Assembly (NCBI GenBank): GCA_047967505.1
Contig: CM106538.1
DNA from: Dipteris shenzhenensis
Lineage: Eukaryota; Polypodiophyta; Polypodiopsida; Gleicheniales
Length of the DNA stretch: 64,000 bases
Reading direction: 5' to 3' (one strand)
In this document: positions 46,341 to 58,510 of the stretch, piece by piece
How the letters are laid out: each line of letters opens with the position of its first letter
Position numbering within the stretch: the first letter of the stretch is position 1
The notes under the pieces: generated by a model
Database searches by the model: none
Seen by the model: only the letters and a program-made list of their open reading frames with translations
Told to the model about the DNA's origin: nothing
Made by a program: the position numbers and the translations under genes

Positions 46341-46517
46341 TATTTTTTGATTAGTTAGTTAGTTAATTAGTTATTAGTTAATCCAACGTAAAGGGGAGAG
46401 GGAGGATTTAATTAATTATTAGATAATTAATTTGTATGTACTATTGAATTTAAATTTAAATAATGCATTTATATTATTGCTTTTTAATTCATTTTAATAA
46501 AAATGTGGATTTAAATT

Positions 46518-46523
<6 letters not shown>

Positions 46524-46549
<26 letters not shown>

Positions 46550-46580
46550 GCATGTATATATATACATGCATGTATATATG
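46524..46580. repeat. (TA)n with ATGCATG palindromes
   Basis: A (TA)n run of 13 units followed by 'tgcatgtatatatatacatgcatgtatata', which is self-complementary. It lies directly before copy 2 of the direct repeat. Confidence 0.85.
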
Positions 46581-47075
46581 CGATGTGGTGGGTGACAATG
46601 GAAAATTGATGTTATGGTGGGGGACAACGAGAAATCGATGCTATGGTGAGCGATGGACATTCGAATGACAACAGAAATTTTGATGGATGAACATTTGGGA
46701 GCGAGTGGAGGGAGAGAAAGAGATGGGAAGAAATTGGGATGGGGAGCGAGTGGAGGGAGATAAAGATTTGGGAAGAAATTGACATGGGGAGCCAAGTAGA
46801 AGTACAAGAGAAGGAGCTAGGAAGAAATTGGGATGGGGAGCCAAGTAGAAGTGTCGTACTGTTAAAAAATACAAGAGATAAAGAGTGTCGAAAAGATCTC
46901 TTACCACCAGTGTACTATTGTCAGTAAGAGATCTTGGGAAAGAGAATGTTGTGCATATTCAATGAGGAAAGGATGAAAGAATATATGATGGAATAATGTT
47001 TAGGAGAATGTCGGGTTTTTTTGTTTAGAAGAATGTCGGCTCTTTTGTTTGTAGTTTAGAAATTTGAATCCTTCT
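46580..47075. repeat. 500-bp direct repeat, copy 2
   Basis: Second copy of 45172-45672, ending at the same 'tttgaatccttct' phrase. It carries the same hairpin (46892-46932, one change in the stem). Confidence 0.9.
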
Positions 47076-47129
47076 GGACATGCATAGCATTCAGGCACTT
47101 GGAAATCTATTAAAATGATAGAAAACAGG

Positions 47130-47640
47130 ATACATCCTTGAGAAGTGAAAGAACAACATAGTCAACTACAAATTGATTTAGGTGAATTGGGAGGAATAGA
47201 GCTTTTGTATCTGAGCAATCGTGCAATCTAGGATAATCATGCATGGTCCATATCAAAATTCCTTTTACTCAAAAATGACATTGAATCAAGGTCTTTGAAA
47301 TGTCATAAACCTACATGCCATTCCATAAAATTTGCAACTTGTCTACTAAAGGGGCCAGATATACATCCATGTTCTTCACCTCGTGCTTTCCTGGCACCAT
47401 GAATGTCAACATCAATTGCCCCTTCTTTTTGGTCATCCAAGGAGGGATCTGTATATTGTGAATACTACTAGCCATATGGAACATGATTTGGATTGATGTC
47501 CAAAGGGATTAACACCATCCGTAGTCGCCGACCCAAGATGCCAATATTGAGGCTCAAGCCCAAACTCTAGTCACTTTCTTTCTACGCATGTCTCCAAGCC
47601 TTTCCATCCTTATTAATTTTTAATATCCCATTCCTAGATA
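47130..47640 (-). pseudogene. CACTA TNP2 transposase fragment
   Basis: The minus strand, over changing frames, reads D-G-K-A-W-R-H then a L-G-L-S-T-D-G-x-N-P-F-G equivalent, then IPPWMTKKKGQLMLTFMVPG, KNMDVYLAPLVDKLQILWNG, and near 47200 ILIWTMHDYPRL. These are the successive blocks of plant En/Spm TNP2 (transposase 21). At least four frame changes or stops occur. The minus strand to its right (to about 47800) may be upstream TNP2 sequence, but I could not confirm it. Confidence 0.65.
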
Positions 47641-50600
47641 GTTTGCAAGATTGCCAGTCCATAAGTCCATCTTATGGTCCACAATGAAGCAAGTGTGTGA
47701 TGCATAAATAGATCGCATATGTCACAATATCTTTCACAAAATCTTTTGTCTTGTATGTCTTGTCGATATCGAGATATACCACATTATGGACAAGTTATAG
47801 AGTGTGTGTATGTTCCTCTATAAAGGATGCAATCATTGTTACATGCATGAACTAACTTGTAATCCATTCCTAATGATGCAAGCATTTTCTTTGTGTCCTT
47901 TCTTGAGTTAGGAATTGTATTTCCTTTTGGAAGTCGTGTTTAAAGTAATCTGATACATTGATCCATTCATGGATTCAAAGTAACAAATTGGAAGTACATG
48001 GATGAAACTATACTTTGCAATACATCGAACTCTTACTGAAAGAGGGACAAAACGCTAGTGTGAGACCAGCCATAAATTTCTTGTAAATTTAAGATTAGAA
48101 GAATGGCTTCAAGAAAAGATTTACTTGCCACTTTATGCTTGATTCACATCACAAGCTCTCCTCTCAGGACCCATGTTATCCTCCCTAATCACTTCAATAT
48201 CTTCACCTCTTTCATTTTAGGGTAAAGGAGCATCAAAGTAAGTGCTTTTCATGTCCTACACTATTTCATCCTTATTTAGTTTATCCTTCTCTTCAATTCT
48301 TCTATTCTATTGCTATTCCAGCCCTTGATTTTTCCTTAGAGTGTTTTGATTTCCTTGGGTAATACAATGCGTGTTCTCTCCAACTCCCCAAAAAATTTCA
48401 TCTCCCCACATCAAAAGAATTTAATACTTAATTGATCAAGAATGGAATTTTAGTACATGAAATGAATTTAGTTGATTGACTCACAAACTAGCCAAAACAA
48501 AAACTTGCATTGTACCTCATCATTGAACTCAATATCAGGTCAAGGCTAGAAGCGACAATATCTCTTTATTTGTGCAATTGATATGGTTCATGAGTCTCCT
48601 TATTCATCCTTTGCATTGTGCAAAATCACACAAGACTCGTTGATAGAGATTTTCTCTACTAGTCTCTCATTCAGATTTCGATGAGCTTGAAAACATCTAC
48701 ATAGGCAACACTTACCCATTACATCAATAATCCATCCATGATGACAAAAATGCAAAAGATAGATACTCTCTATTTAAGCTTTTGCCACTGCTCTGTTCTT
48801 ATCGATAGCCTCTCTAAAAATTTACCAAAGTAGATACTTTCATCGATATTACTATCGATAAAGGTGTCAATAAGCTATTCTAGATAGGATTTTATACACT
48901 GGATTTTATGATCCATGAGATGTTAAGCTACCTCATGAAATTGTTGGGGGAAAATACCATGTATAAGAGTCAACTTTTTACATTATGGATAAACTCATGC
49001 TAGAGATACCTTGAATTTGGAATGGTAGTGATGACCCATGAAGCGTTACATCTTAAAGGCGATTCCAGCCTCTGCCCCTTCAAATGTTAAAACTTTTCCC
49101 TCATGCTTTTTGTCCAATTTTTTTTGTGCCATTGATAAAGATCTTTTACCTCCTATGGATGACAAAAGAGCCACATGCTTAGCTTTTTCTTTCCTGAAAG
49201 CAATGGGGAGTGCAATTTTTGTTTGTGTCATTGGTCAAAGCTCTAGCTTAGCTCAATCATGAGAAGATTTCACCCTTCCATTGTGTCACAATGGTCCACC
49301 ACCTCACCCCATACCTTTCTTTTCAATGGGATCCCTCTCGAAACCCTACCCCGTATCTTGATTCTTGACATATTTCTCCACTCACAATAGTAATTTTTAC
49401 CTAGATCAACCCTAGTACTCCAATCTACTTTGACAAAAAAATATCTCCATATAGCAAGGATAGAAAAGTTGGTGGTCGCTTCGTTTTGCTGATCTAGCAT
49501 CATATATCGTAGCAGTTTCGCTATCAATAGTCTTCCACCCAGTACAAAACAACGAGGTAGGTAGGTTTACCAAAGACCAAGATATTTAGGGTAGAGCCGC
49601 CCAAAAATCGCTCAAATCAAGATTATAACCCCGATGAATTTGAGCTTATTCTAGGCCTATGGGAGGGCATTGGGATCAATGAAGAAATGTGATAAATAGA
49701 TTCTACTCTGACGCACATTGCCTCATATGGTTAGAACTAGCAAATAACTTTGTTTCCCACTATAGCCCACCCTAGACTATTTCTTGACTTCATATCCACC
49801 ACTTTCAAGCACCATGGGTTACAAACTCAATCGTACAGTGGATTATGGGGCATACATACGTAATACATTGAGAGAAGTTTGCCAATTCATGCATATTTGT
49901 ATCAACTATGACCATCAGTCTACACATCTACATTGCAAAGTAGATTGAGGGTTTGCATAACATCTAATCATTGCATGACTAATCCTATTTCCTCTCTACT
50001 CTAAATTCAACTCCAAAGATGTAAATAAGAAATAATGTGATATCCACTGATAGAGGAGCCATCATCAAAGCAAGGCAAAGGGGCTTGAAAATATGGCTTT
50101 AAAGCTATGTTGTTGGAAGAGTCAAGAAATCTAAGCACATGTGCAAGGAAATATTCTAATGAAATAATGATGTAGATGACAAATTTAAGAGAATAAATCA
50201 AGAGATTGATCTATGAAGAAATGATGATCAACATTATTGAAAAGGTTGAAGAGCTTTGACTTTTCTTAATAGAGGCAAAATGGAGGTCATAATGTCGGTG
50301 GTGAGCATGAAGGAGCTGTCGCCATGTCATTGACTCGTGCACCTTGGACACCACCCATGGATGATGGATGGGCAAGATTTTCCATGTTGCAGATGCATTC
50401 AATACACCCTTAGATCGCATGCAAGCCTGGTGTCGCCATCCAAATAATCATGAAGGAGTCGACATGCCACTAGTAATTAAATCGCATGCAAGCCGAGTGG
50501 TTTCGTCATTTCCATATTCAATTAACCAAAATTCAAGCTGCTAATTATTCACATGCCATTCATCCAAATATAATCATGAAGGAGCCATCGTGGTGGTTGA

Positions 50601-53600
50601 TAATTAACTGCACTCTCCTTAATTGCATGCCGTCAATTTTTGTTGGCAGAAAAAGACATATGGTTTAGCTGCTCCAATTCAAGCTTTAGCCAACACCATG
50701 GTATCTCTCACTTGAGCCCAAACCACTATAGTGGCCTTCACACTACTTAAGCCTCCACTATTCCATTTCATTCACCATGTTCGACTCCTTTCATTATTTT
50801 GTCTTCATTATTTGTCTAGACCATAATTACTCCTTTGCCATTTTTCACTCCCTTCACTATTACCTCTCGACCTTTCTCTATTGCACTCTTGTTGCAACTT
50901 CTATCTGCTCTCACATACACACGGAGCTCCCAAATGTGTCATCCTACTTCTCCATCTCTACACAATCTGCGAGAGTCTCACACAGTCTTTCCTCTCCCTC
51001 TGCACAGTGCGAGAGCTTCTCACACAATATTTCATTTCCCAATCTTGATATCGGGACATGCAAGAGCTCCTCACACAATCGTTCCTCCCCTAATCTTGTT
51101 TCCTTTATATAAACAAACAATTTTAGGATCTTCCCTTATGAAAACAAGTTTTTTTAAGATTGCAACTAGCACGATGATGTACAAGAGAAGTGGTCTCACA
51201 AGTTTCCTTTGTTTTAGGATCACAACTAGCATTGTGGCACTATAGTTGTAGCCAGAGGCTTGCCACAGCCTCCACAGGTTGCAAAGTAGTGACCTATCTA
51301 TCAATGAGCTAATTTGTGGTTTCAAGTTTGCCACCCCAGGTTTCAAGTTTGCCACCCCAGGCTACACACTAGTGACCTATTAACTTTCAAGGATAATAGA
51401 AAATTGCGTCGAGCATATAACATACTCGATACATCTCTAGGTACTTAGGTGAAAAAAGCCATCAAGCTAGGATAAGTAACCACTCCATACGCCCCTTCCA
51501 ATTCATATCCTTCTCACAATTACAATCAAATCAGACGCGTTATACTTTAGTGGCCCATTATTATAAAGCCATGGATTAATTTGCTTTCAAAATAAGTTCC
51601 TAGTTTCTTCATATCATATATGCTTTTTTGTGCACCCAGCCTTGACTTTTTTGCAACGGTAATTCAAAGCTGCGATTCATTAGGTTTGACCTTTTGGTCC
51701 TCTTGCGTATATGCACATTTATTTTTGAAACCGCACATAGTATTGATGATGAACAAGAAAGCCACAAAGCAAGCAGAAAAAATGCAGACAAAAATGCAAT
51801 GAGCTATACTAGAGCTGCAAGCCACTCTCCTTATAGGATGTCATGGCACAGGACTACATTATATTCTGCTTCAGCAGATTATTGCAAAAATATAGAATCG
51901 ATCAGCATTGTCCCGAGGGGGTGCATGCTGAGCACACATCAGAATCATAGCACTCTAGGAAGCTCTCATCGCATGCTTCACAGCATTGGCACTTGGAGGT
52001 CGCGTGTATGAATGGCAAAGATTCTTTTGCTGCGGTATTCAACATCCTGCACAAGGGGACGATCGATTTAGTAGCGCCTGTGCCTGCAAATGATCACATG
52101 GATATACGCTCAAGTGAGAAACATGCTTTAGTTAAAACCCACAAGAAAATATGCAAAAGTACGTGATAAAAGAGGGCGTTGGGAGGGATCTGAACTGTGG
52201 GCGTGGAGGGAACCGGCAAAGCGTAGAAATTCCACAAAAAAAGGCAAAAATATGAAAAAGAAAATAGTACTTTATGTTGTTACAAGTGGGTGGCATTAAT
52301 GAGAACATTTGTTTTTTATTCTTTTACGGTTCACCTATCGGATCAAGAGATGTGGACCCAAAATCGAAACAAAGCTCCATTTTGAAACCTTCCTGCATGG
52401 TGACCCAAAACAACCATCCACTTTCTTTTATTCTTTGGTGCCATTCTCTCTTCAACAAGAATTCCTCTACTTTCACCACGATGAGCCATTCCATTCACTC
52501 TTTGACAAGCATTCCTCATTGCATCACTATTGTTGTGATGCTCTTAAACTTTCAAGACAATAAGCTCCTTTCACCTTTTATTCACTTGTTCTCAGTTTCG
52601 TTCATTTTTTTTTATGTCTTACTATTTTGGTGTGTGTTTCTTTGACTTCGCAGGCATTAGAGTGAAGATTTCAGATGGCAACCAAAAACTTTGGTCATGC
52701 CACTAGGAAACGGTTTGTCACTCTACCTAGCGAAGATGTGGATGTACAAAGTATCTCTTTGCCACGAAGACCTACCTCACTAATCTTGTGTAGAAGTTTC
52801 CAATACTGTGAATGTGGATGGTAGCTGGAAAAGGATAGCAGTGGCGAAAGGAGATTGGGTTCTAATGCAACCCAACAAGCAGAGAAAGCAACAATCAACT
52901 AGCACTTTTTTGGCTTCTTGGAAGGGCAGAGTGAAGATTTTAGAGTAAAAAAGGAAGGCACAAGATGCGTTAGAGAGGTTTGGATACAACATGTCTACAT
53001 GCACTTAGAACTTGTATTACGAGAAATACTGAAAGATTAAAAAATAATGGGATAATCCATAACATCCCTCTTGCTTATATCGCAGCTGTCCTCAATTGCA
53101 CGACAGAAAGGTAGTCAACAAATCATGGTACTAGCGGAAATACCTTGCGGACATCCAGTTGGCATCTTGAGGCTCCTTCCAAGCTCGAACTTGTTATGTA
53201 TCACTCTCTACGAGAACTCCTTTTCCCCAAAGTGCTCAACCCATGTATCTCCTTGCAACTTGTTCCCATCAGTACACCTTTTTTTCATTTGTGTGCATTT
53301 CAATTGGCCAATGCAAAGCAATCTCATGACTATGTAAATGACACCACATACCAAAATCAAGTAGCTTAACACTTCCTACAAAATAACAATGCCTTAACAA
53401 TTGCACTCCCCTTTGCTGGTTTGTCTGATCCTTTGCAATGCACTCTTTTGCAGACAACACAAGACTCCTCTCTTTCCTTCAATCCAATAGCCAGGCATTC
53501 ACTCCCAACTATAAACTTGCTCACATGGCTTTGATACCAAAGTGAAAATGCATGAGGGAAAGAGGGTAATACACAAAGGGAAAGAAGGTTACACCTCCAT

Positions 53601-53770
53601 TATGGGGGAGGGAAAGAAGGTTACACCTCCATTACACTCTTCTACCAAAGAGAGACCAAAGGACCCTTTACGCCTATACTTTCAAGATTGCCACATCAAA
53701 TTATACACTATACCACTCCATATCCATATGCATACATATATCATCTATACATCAACACTAATTAAGTTGC
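47641..53770. other. Long AT-rich region without recognised genes
   Basis: Short frames occur on both strands but none shows a family motif. Small direct duplications are present: a 22-bp unit 'gtttcaagtttgccacccca' twice at 51329-51372, and a 30-bp 'gaaagaaggttacacctcca' unit twice at 53580-53636. The left third may hold further decayed CACTA sequence. Confidence 0.4.
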
Positions 53771-53771
53771 T

Positions 53772-53978
53772 AATGGGCATTAAAGATTTCCTTGTTTTAC
53801 TACTACCTCAAGTATGGTGATTGAAAGAAGGCGGAATCCCATTAAGGCCCTGCCTTTTGGAATGTTATTGTAGGTGTTAATGGACATTAAAGATTTCTTT
53901 GCTTTATACTACCTTAACTATGGTGATTGGAACAAGGTGGAATCCCACTAAGGCCCTGTCTTTTGGAATATTATTGTA
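53772..53978. repeat. Tandem duplication of about 107 bp
   Basis: The block from 'aatgggcattaaagatttcc' to 'ggaatgttattgtagg' at 53773-53874 is repeated with substitutions at 53879-53978. Confidence 0.85.
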
Positions 53979-54284
53979 GATGTAAGTGTTAGCGTGCATT
54001 TTATGTAAATGTACCCTTGAATGGCATGTCTAATATGTGAATGAGGTACTTACTTGTTTGTTGGGGTTGTCAAGGTTGCTCCATATATGGTCTAAATGAG
54101 AGTTATAAGTTGTTGGTTTTCTAAATTCTAAGTTGAAGCGAAAGTAGTCCATCATTGTTTGCAGATTTTTTGATTGTGGTGGTTTCTGAGAGGTATGTAT
54201 GCTGAAGTCACCACTACGATTTGCTTTCAACAAGATGATACAATCGCTAAGTCCCCATTTAGAGATAATATAATGTAGAAATAC

Positions 54285-54440
54285 TATGAAAGAGAAAAAA
54301 TGCAAGTGAAGGTGAATGAATATGGGGAAACGTAGATGAGTGAAAACATAGATGAGCAAAAATTGGAAGGAAAGGGAAAGAGAAAAAATGTAAGTGAAGG
54401 TGAATGAATGTGGGGAAACGTAGACAAGTGAAAAGAGAGG
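54285..54440. repeat. Tandem duplication of about 88 bp
   Basis: The block 'agagaaaaaatgcaagtgaa' plus 'atggggaaacgtaga' is repeated at about 54290 and 54378. The minus frame across it is Phe/Leu/Ser-rich from composition. Confidence 0.8.
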
Positions 54441-54539
54441 AGAGAGAAGAGGTGAAAGAGGGGATGGACCATTCAATATGAATGGTGACGTTTCCATTTT
54501 TGCAAGGGAACCTCATTTCAAAGAAAGTTTATGATTAGT

Positions 54540-55160
54540 CCATCTATGTGCTTAAGGGCACTACCTGAGGAGGGGGAAAAGGATGCCATAAAATGTGTTT
54601 AGCAACCACAATTCTTCCCGGAAGAGATAATTTCTTCTCTGTCCACTTCTCAAATGTTCCTTTAGTCCTTTTTATGTACCACTCAAATTTGTCCTTAAAG
54701 ATACACCCAAACCCATTGGGCATCCTAAATATTTTATTGATTGACCAGCTTCAATCCAAGTAAAATCAAACCTATAGGACCAATCTAGGAGGTCTTCTCA
54801 CCCTAGCCATAAAGTTGTTGTTTTGGAAGCAATGATCCATTGTAGCCAAAAGACTCATGTTGTCATCCGTAAAGAATTGCGAAGAGAAGGTCATGCCATC
54901 CAAAAGAGGGATACCCTTAATAGTTCCCAAACTCATAGCATGATCTTTGGAAAGAACAATGGCATGTATCCCCTAGGACCTGGCTACTACACCTAGAGCT
55001 GTTGGTGGCTTGGATTTTAGAATGCATGAAAGACAAATCCAACTCGCTAAAGTTAGGGGGAAACCTACCATGGGGAAAAATAGCATGCTTTTGGATTTGT
55101 AGTAGTAGACCACAATGTATTTGTGAACCGTGGCAAGCACTTGGAGATTCCACTCAAAAT
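54540..55160 (-). pseudogene. LINE reverse transcriptase fragment, inverted
   Basis: On the minus strand, from high to low coordinates: MTFSSQFFTDDNMSLLAT, whose FTDD (GAT GAC at 54862-54867) is the RT catalytic motif, then FMARVRRPP, CIFKDKFEWYIKRTKGTFEK and W-T-E-K-K-L-S-L-P-G-R-I-V-V-A-K-H-I-L-W. The last part is the thumb segment of plant L1 RT. It is broken by stops. Its orientation is opposite to the LINE 3' part that follows directly on the plus strand. Confidence 0.75.
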
Positions 55161-55189
55161 AAGAGAATTTGAACTGTATCAAGATTTAT

Positions 55190-56142
55190 TCAAATCTGGT
55201 AAAGTAATGTTCATGGCTCTGCTATTGGGCAAGACTAAGATCCCTCTATGGGGATGCCTCTTTGGAGAGGCCCTTATGGTTTACTGACTGGGTGCTTAAA
55301 GAAGGTTCCCCTCTTGTTCAAAGTCATCCTAGACAAGCAAAAGCACTCTTCATGAAAGGGCTAAGGACATTCAGGGATGTTTGGGATCTAAGCAAACATA
55401 GATGGTTATTACTGAGGAATTATGAGTGGTTTGTCAACTGCGTAACACTAAAAAAAGACTAGTTGTCCTCTTGTTTGATAGAATCAAATATAGTTGGCTT
55501 ACCATCTGTATCATAATGATTTTGAGGGAATATGATGAGCTCTGGTAAGCCACTACAGAAATGCTCTCTAAGGGACTTCAAACCTTTTCCCTCTCAATGG
55601 GGTTTTATATTGGCTCATGATCAGTGGAAAGTTTTTGCACCATGTGATGGTGTGGATGTATGGAGGAGAAGATTAGTTCATAGTTTGAAAGTGACTCCTT
55701 CCTTCAAGTTCATTTTTTTGTGTGGAGAATTATTGTGCATAAACTGTCAATCAGGACTAAGCTAGGTAAACGAAACTCTAGAATCACTCTTTTATGTTCA
55801 TTATGCAAGACAAGAAAGAAACCCCATTTCATGTCCTTTGGGATTGCCTAGTTTTCCGTGGGGTTTGGTGGAAAGTCGAAAAATGGCTTGAGGATTTATC
55901 CTTTTTTATTCAGTCATCATGAAAAACAACTCTGTTAGGAGATAAAGCCAAAATGAATGACAGGCTCTAGCCTCTATCCAGTATGGTAGTTGGTAAGAAC
56001 AGTTATCATGTTTCAAATATGGAAATAGTGGAATAGGGTAATCTTTGGAAAGCATTGCAATGCTAACTTATCTTCAGAGGCACTAATTGAGGAAATAGTT
56101 AGAATCTTCAAATATTTTGGCATTAGGTACAAAAGTATAGAC
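55190..56142 (+). pseudogene. LINE ORF2 C-terminal part (zf-RVT) and start of 3' UTR
   Basis: Plus frames: PLWFTDWVLKEGSPLVQSHP (55262-55462), FPSQWGFILAHDQWKVFAP (55532-55765), then in another frame FFVWRIIVHKLSIRTKLGKR followed by L-C-S-L-C-K-T-R-K-K-P-H-F, the zf-RVT domain, and near the end NRVIFGKHCNANLSSEALIE. Several frameshifts and stops occur. It runs to 56142, where the copia element begins, and resumes at 61906. Confidence 0.7.
56138..56142. repeat. Target site duplication, left (tagac)
   Basis: TAGAC precedes the 5' LTR and is repeated exactly at 61906-61910 after the 3' LTR. Confidence 0.95.
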
Positions 56143-56293
56143 TGTTGGGGTAAAGGGCAGTGTGCCCACCCACTGTACAGTGCCCATGTATACTCATATA
56201 TATATATATGAAAGAGGAATAAGCTGGAGTAGCTTTTGCTCCACCACATTTTGGTGTCTCCTTACCCCTTTGTGTGTGCTCTCCTCTCCCACA
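56143..56293 (+). repeat. 5' LTR
   Basis: 151 bp, TG...CA. A (TA)n run near 56197-56208 could serve as a TATA-like element; it has one more unit than in the 3' LTR. Confidence 0.95.
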
Positions 56294-56295
56294 AC

Positions 56296-56307
56296 TGGTA
56301 TCAGAGT
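56296..56307 (+). promoter_or_regulatory. Primer binding site
   Basis: TGGTATCAGAGT begins two bases after the LTR and matches 11 of 12 bases of the usual plant initiator tRNA-Met site. Confidence 0.9.
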
Positions 56308-58510
56308 AGGTCGTGGTGCTCGATCTGCAGGGAGCTTCGCGAGGGCTTGTGGTTTGTGCGGATCGAGCATTGAAGGAGCTTTGGATCGATGTCTCTCATG
56401 GAGAAGATGGGGCAGCCATAGCTATGCTGATCTGCTGATCTGAGCTCCGGGAGCTCAAGGAGAAGAGCCTGAGGAGAGAGTTCAATGCAGCCATCGCGGG
56501 AGCCCAGGCTGTTGAGGCACCCATGAGCGTGTGTTGCAGGACACTGTTGTAGAGCCGTGAGTAGGAGTGGTTGGAGAAGACATCATTTGGGAGCTTCATT
56601 GCCTCGTTGATGGAAGCATTGCTTCGTAGATACTTGCTGGAGATCGTTGACATTGGTGTTTCGTAACTCACGAGTGGATATTGTTGGAGCTGCCCATATG
56701 GCGGAGGAGCTGTGGTTGAAGCGTATGCGCTTGGAGCTTTGAGCGATGCACTCTTGAGGCTGAGCCTTCATTGGAGAGCGTTGTTTGGAGAGGGCTGTAG
56801 GGAAGCTCTTTGTAGATGCAGCTGCTGCAGATGGCTCGTGAGCCACTGCGAGCTCTTAGATGGAGTAGATAGGAGTCTCTTTCTCTCCATACCCTTCTCC
56901 TTCCCGTGAGCAAAGGAAGAGCAGCCCAATGATAGCAACAACATCCACTTTGGAGAAAAAGAGTGAGTTCTTTGTTTTTAGTTTGGAAATCTGACAGTAT
57001 TTCAGATAGTAAAAGTGAGCAGAATGCCATTTTCGACAGCAAGTATTTGCAAATCCATAAAGATTTAGTGTCGGTGCCCATCAGAGGAGTCGGAGAACGT
57101 TGGAAGGGCTACGTTTTCTCTGTTGACAGCTCGGTCATCCGAGTTTACAGTACAGAGTTATTTACTGTCCAAAATAGGGACAATTCGTGATCAGTGTGCA
57201 GACAACCATTTTGCAGACTGTATATCTTTTCACCTGTGCAGAATCTGCCACTGCGTTCAATTAGAGAGTTGTAGATCCTTCAAAACACTACAACTTTGCT
57301 GTTGGATGCAAGTTGATCCAACTTTTGGATCAAAAGATATTGCTGTTTAAATACAGTGACAGCACAAGTACAGTGCCATTTTTCTTTTTGCAGATGTCAC
57401 AAGGGTACAACGGATGCATGATATTGTCGCTTACTTGGATGCACAAATGATATAGTGGTACATGCCATTTGGATGCCATTTTGGTTGTCAATTGACACAT
57501 TTTGGATGCATCATTCCTCACATGCTGTGAGAGGTCTCAAGGTTGAGCCGAAAATACAGCCTTGGTAACATTTGTGAGGTGTCTTGATGCTGAGTTCAGT
57601 GACATTGATAGTCACTTTGCGTTGATTTGTTGGGTTTATTTACATCTTTTGGACAACTTTGGTCCTTCAGTTTTATACTGACTTTTCATAGGGGAGACTC
57701 TGACAGATTTATGACAGGCATTTGGTACGCTTTTATGCATGAAAGTGGATACATGGTTTGAGCTGGTTTGTGCTTATTGACTTGTAGGATACTTGATGTA
57801 TGCCCATAGTATTTCTCATGATGTCACTTGGCAGCAAACATTCAAGGAAGCTGCTGTTGCTATTTTTATGACAAAACAGTCATTTTCAGGACTGAATATC
57901 TCTTTCCTGGTGCGGAATTGCACTTTGTGCCGAACTGGAAAGTTGTAGTTCACAGAACATACTACAGCCCAAAGTGGCTGTGAGGTATTGTTGTAGGGAT
58001 TTCTCTTGCACAACAGTGAATTGGGAACTCACAGTAAATTACAGAAAGTGATTGGGATCTCACTTCAGTCCAAGGGCATTATTGGCATTTTGGCAAATCA
58101 CTTTGGCACATTTGGCAAGTGGTGAATGCTTGATTTTGTTGCCAAAGGATTGCACACTTGAGGTGATGCATTGGTGTTGCAGTAAATGCCATTTCGATGC
58201 ATTATGGATTTGCATTGGTGGATGCCGCACTGATGTTTATGGATAGTTGAGCTGGGCTCCTATTGCCATTGGTTGAGCAGGCATTGCTCATTTGGTTCAG
58301 TGCATTTCTTACTTGGATTGCCAGGCATTGGCAGTTTACTGAGCTGCATATATTCTTGTTTATGCCTCTTTATGGCTGAGTGCTTTTGAGCATTGGATTA
58401 GCCAATTTATTTGGAGACCTGATTGGTCTGGACAACACTATATGTTTTGGTCATTTGGGTTGCCTATTGCACTATACTGCTCTTTGGTTGTGACCTATTG
58501 TGCCACAGAT
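56308..58510 (+). other. 2.2-kb leader of the copia element
   Basis: Unusually long untranslated stretch between primer site and gag. The first 400 bp are GC-rich and read as a helical, charged frame (ELRELKEKSLRREFNAAI and EKTSFGSFIASLMEALLRRY) broken by one stop, which may be a captured or old gag-like fragment. The rest contains repeated phrases such as 'ttgcagactg', 'gttgtagttcacag' and 'ggcattttgg', with no recognised protein. Confidence 0.5.

Noticed and set aside
45172-47075. Reading the two 500-bp copies as LTRs of a TRIM element
   Set aside because: No TG...CA ends, no primer binding site after copy 1, no purine tract before copy 2 and no target duplication seen.
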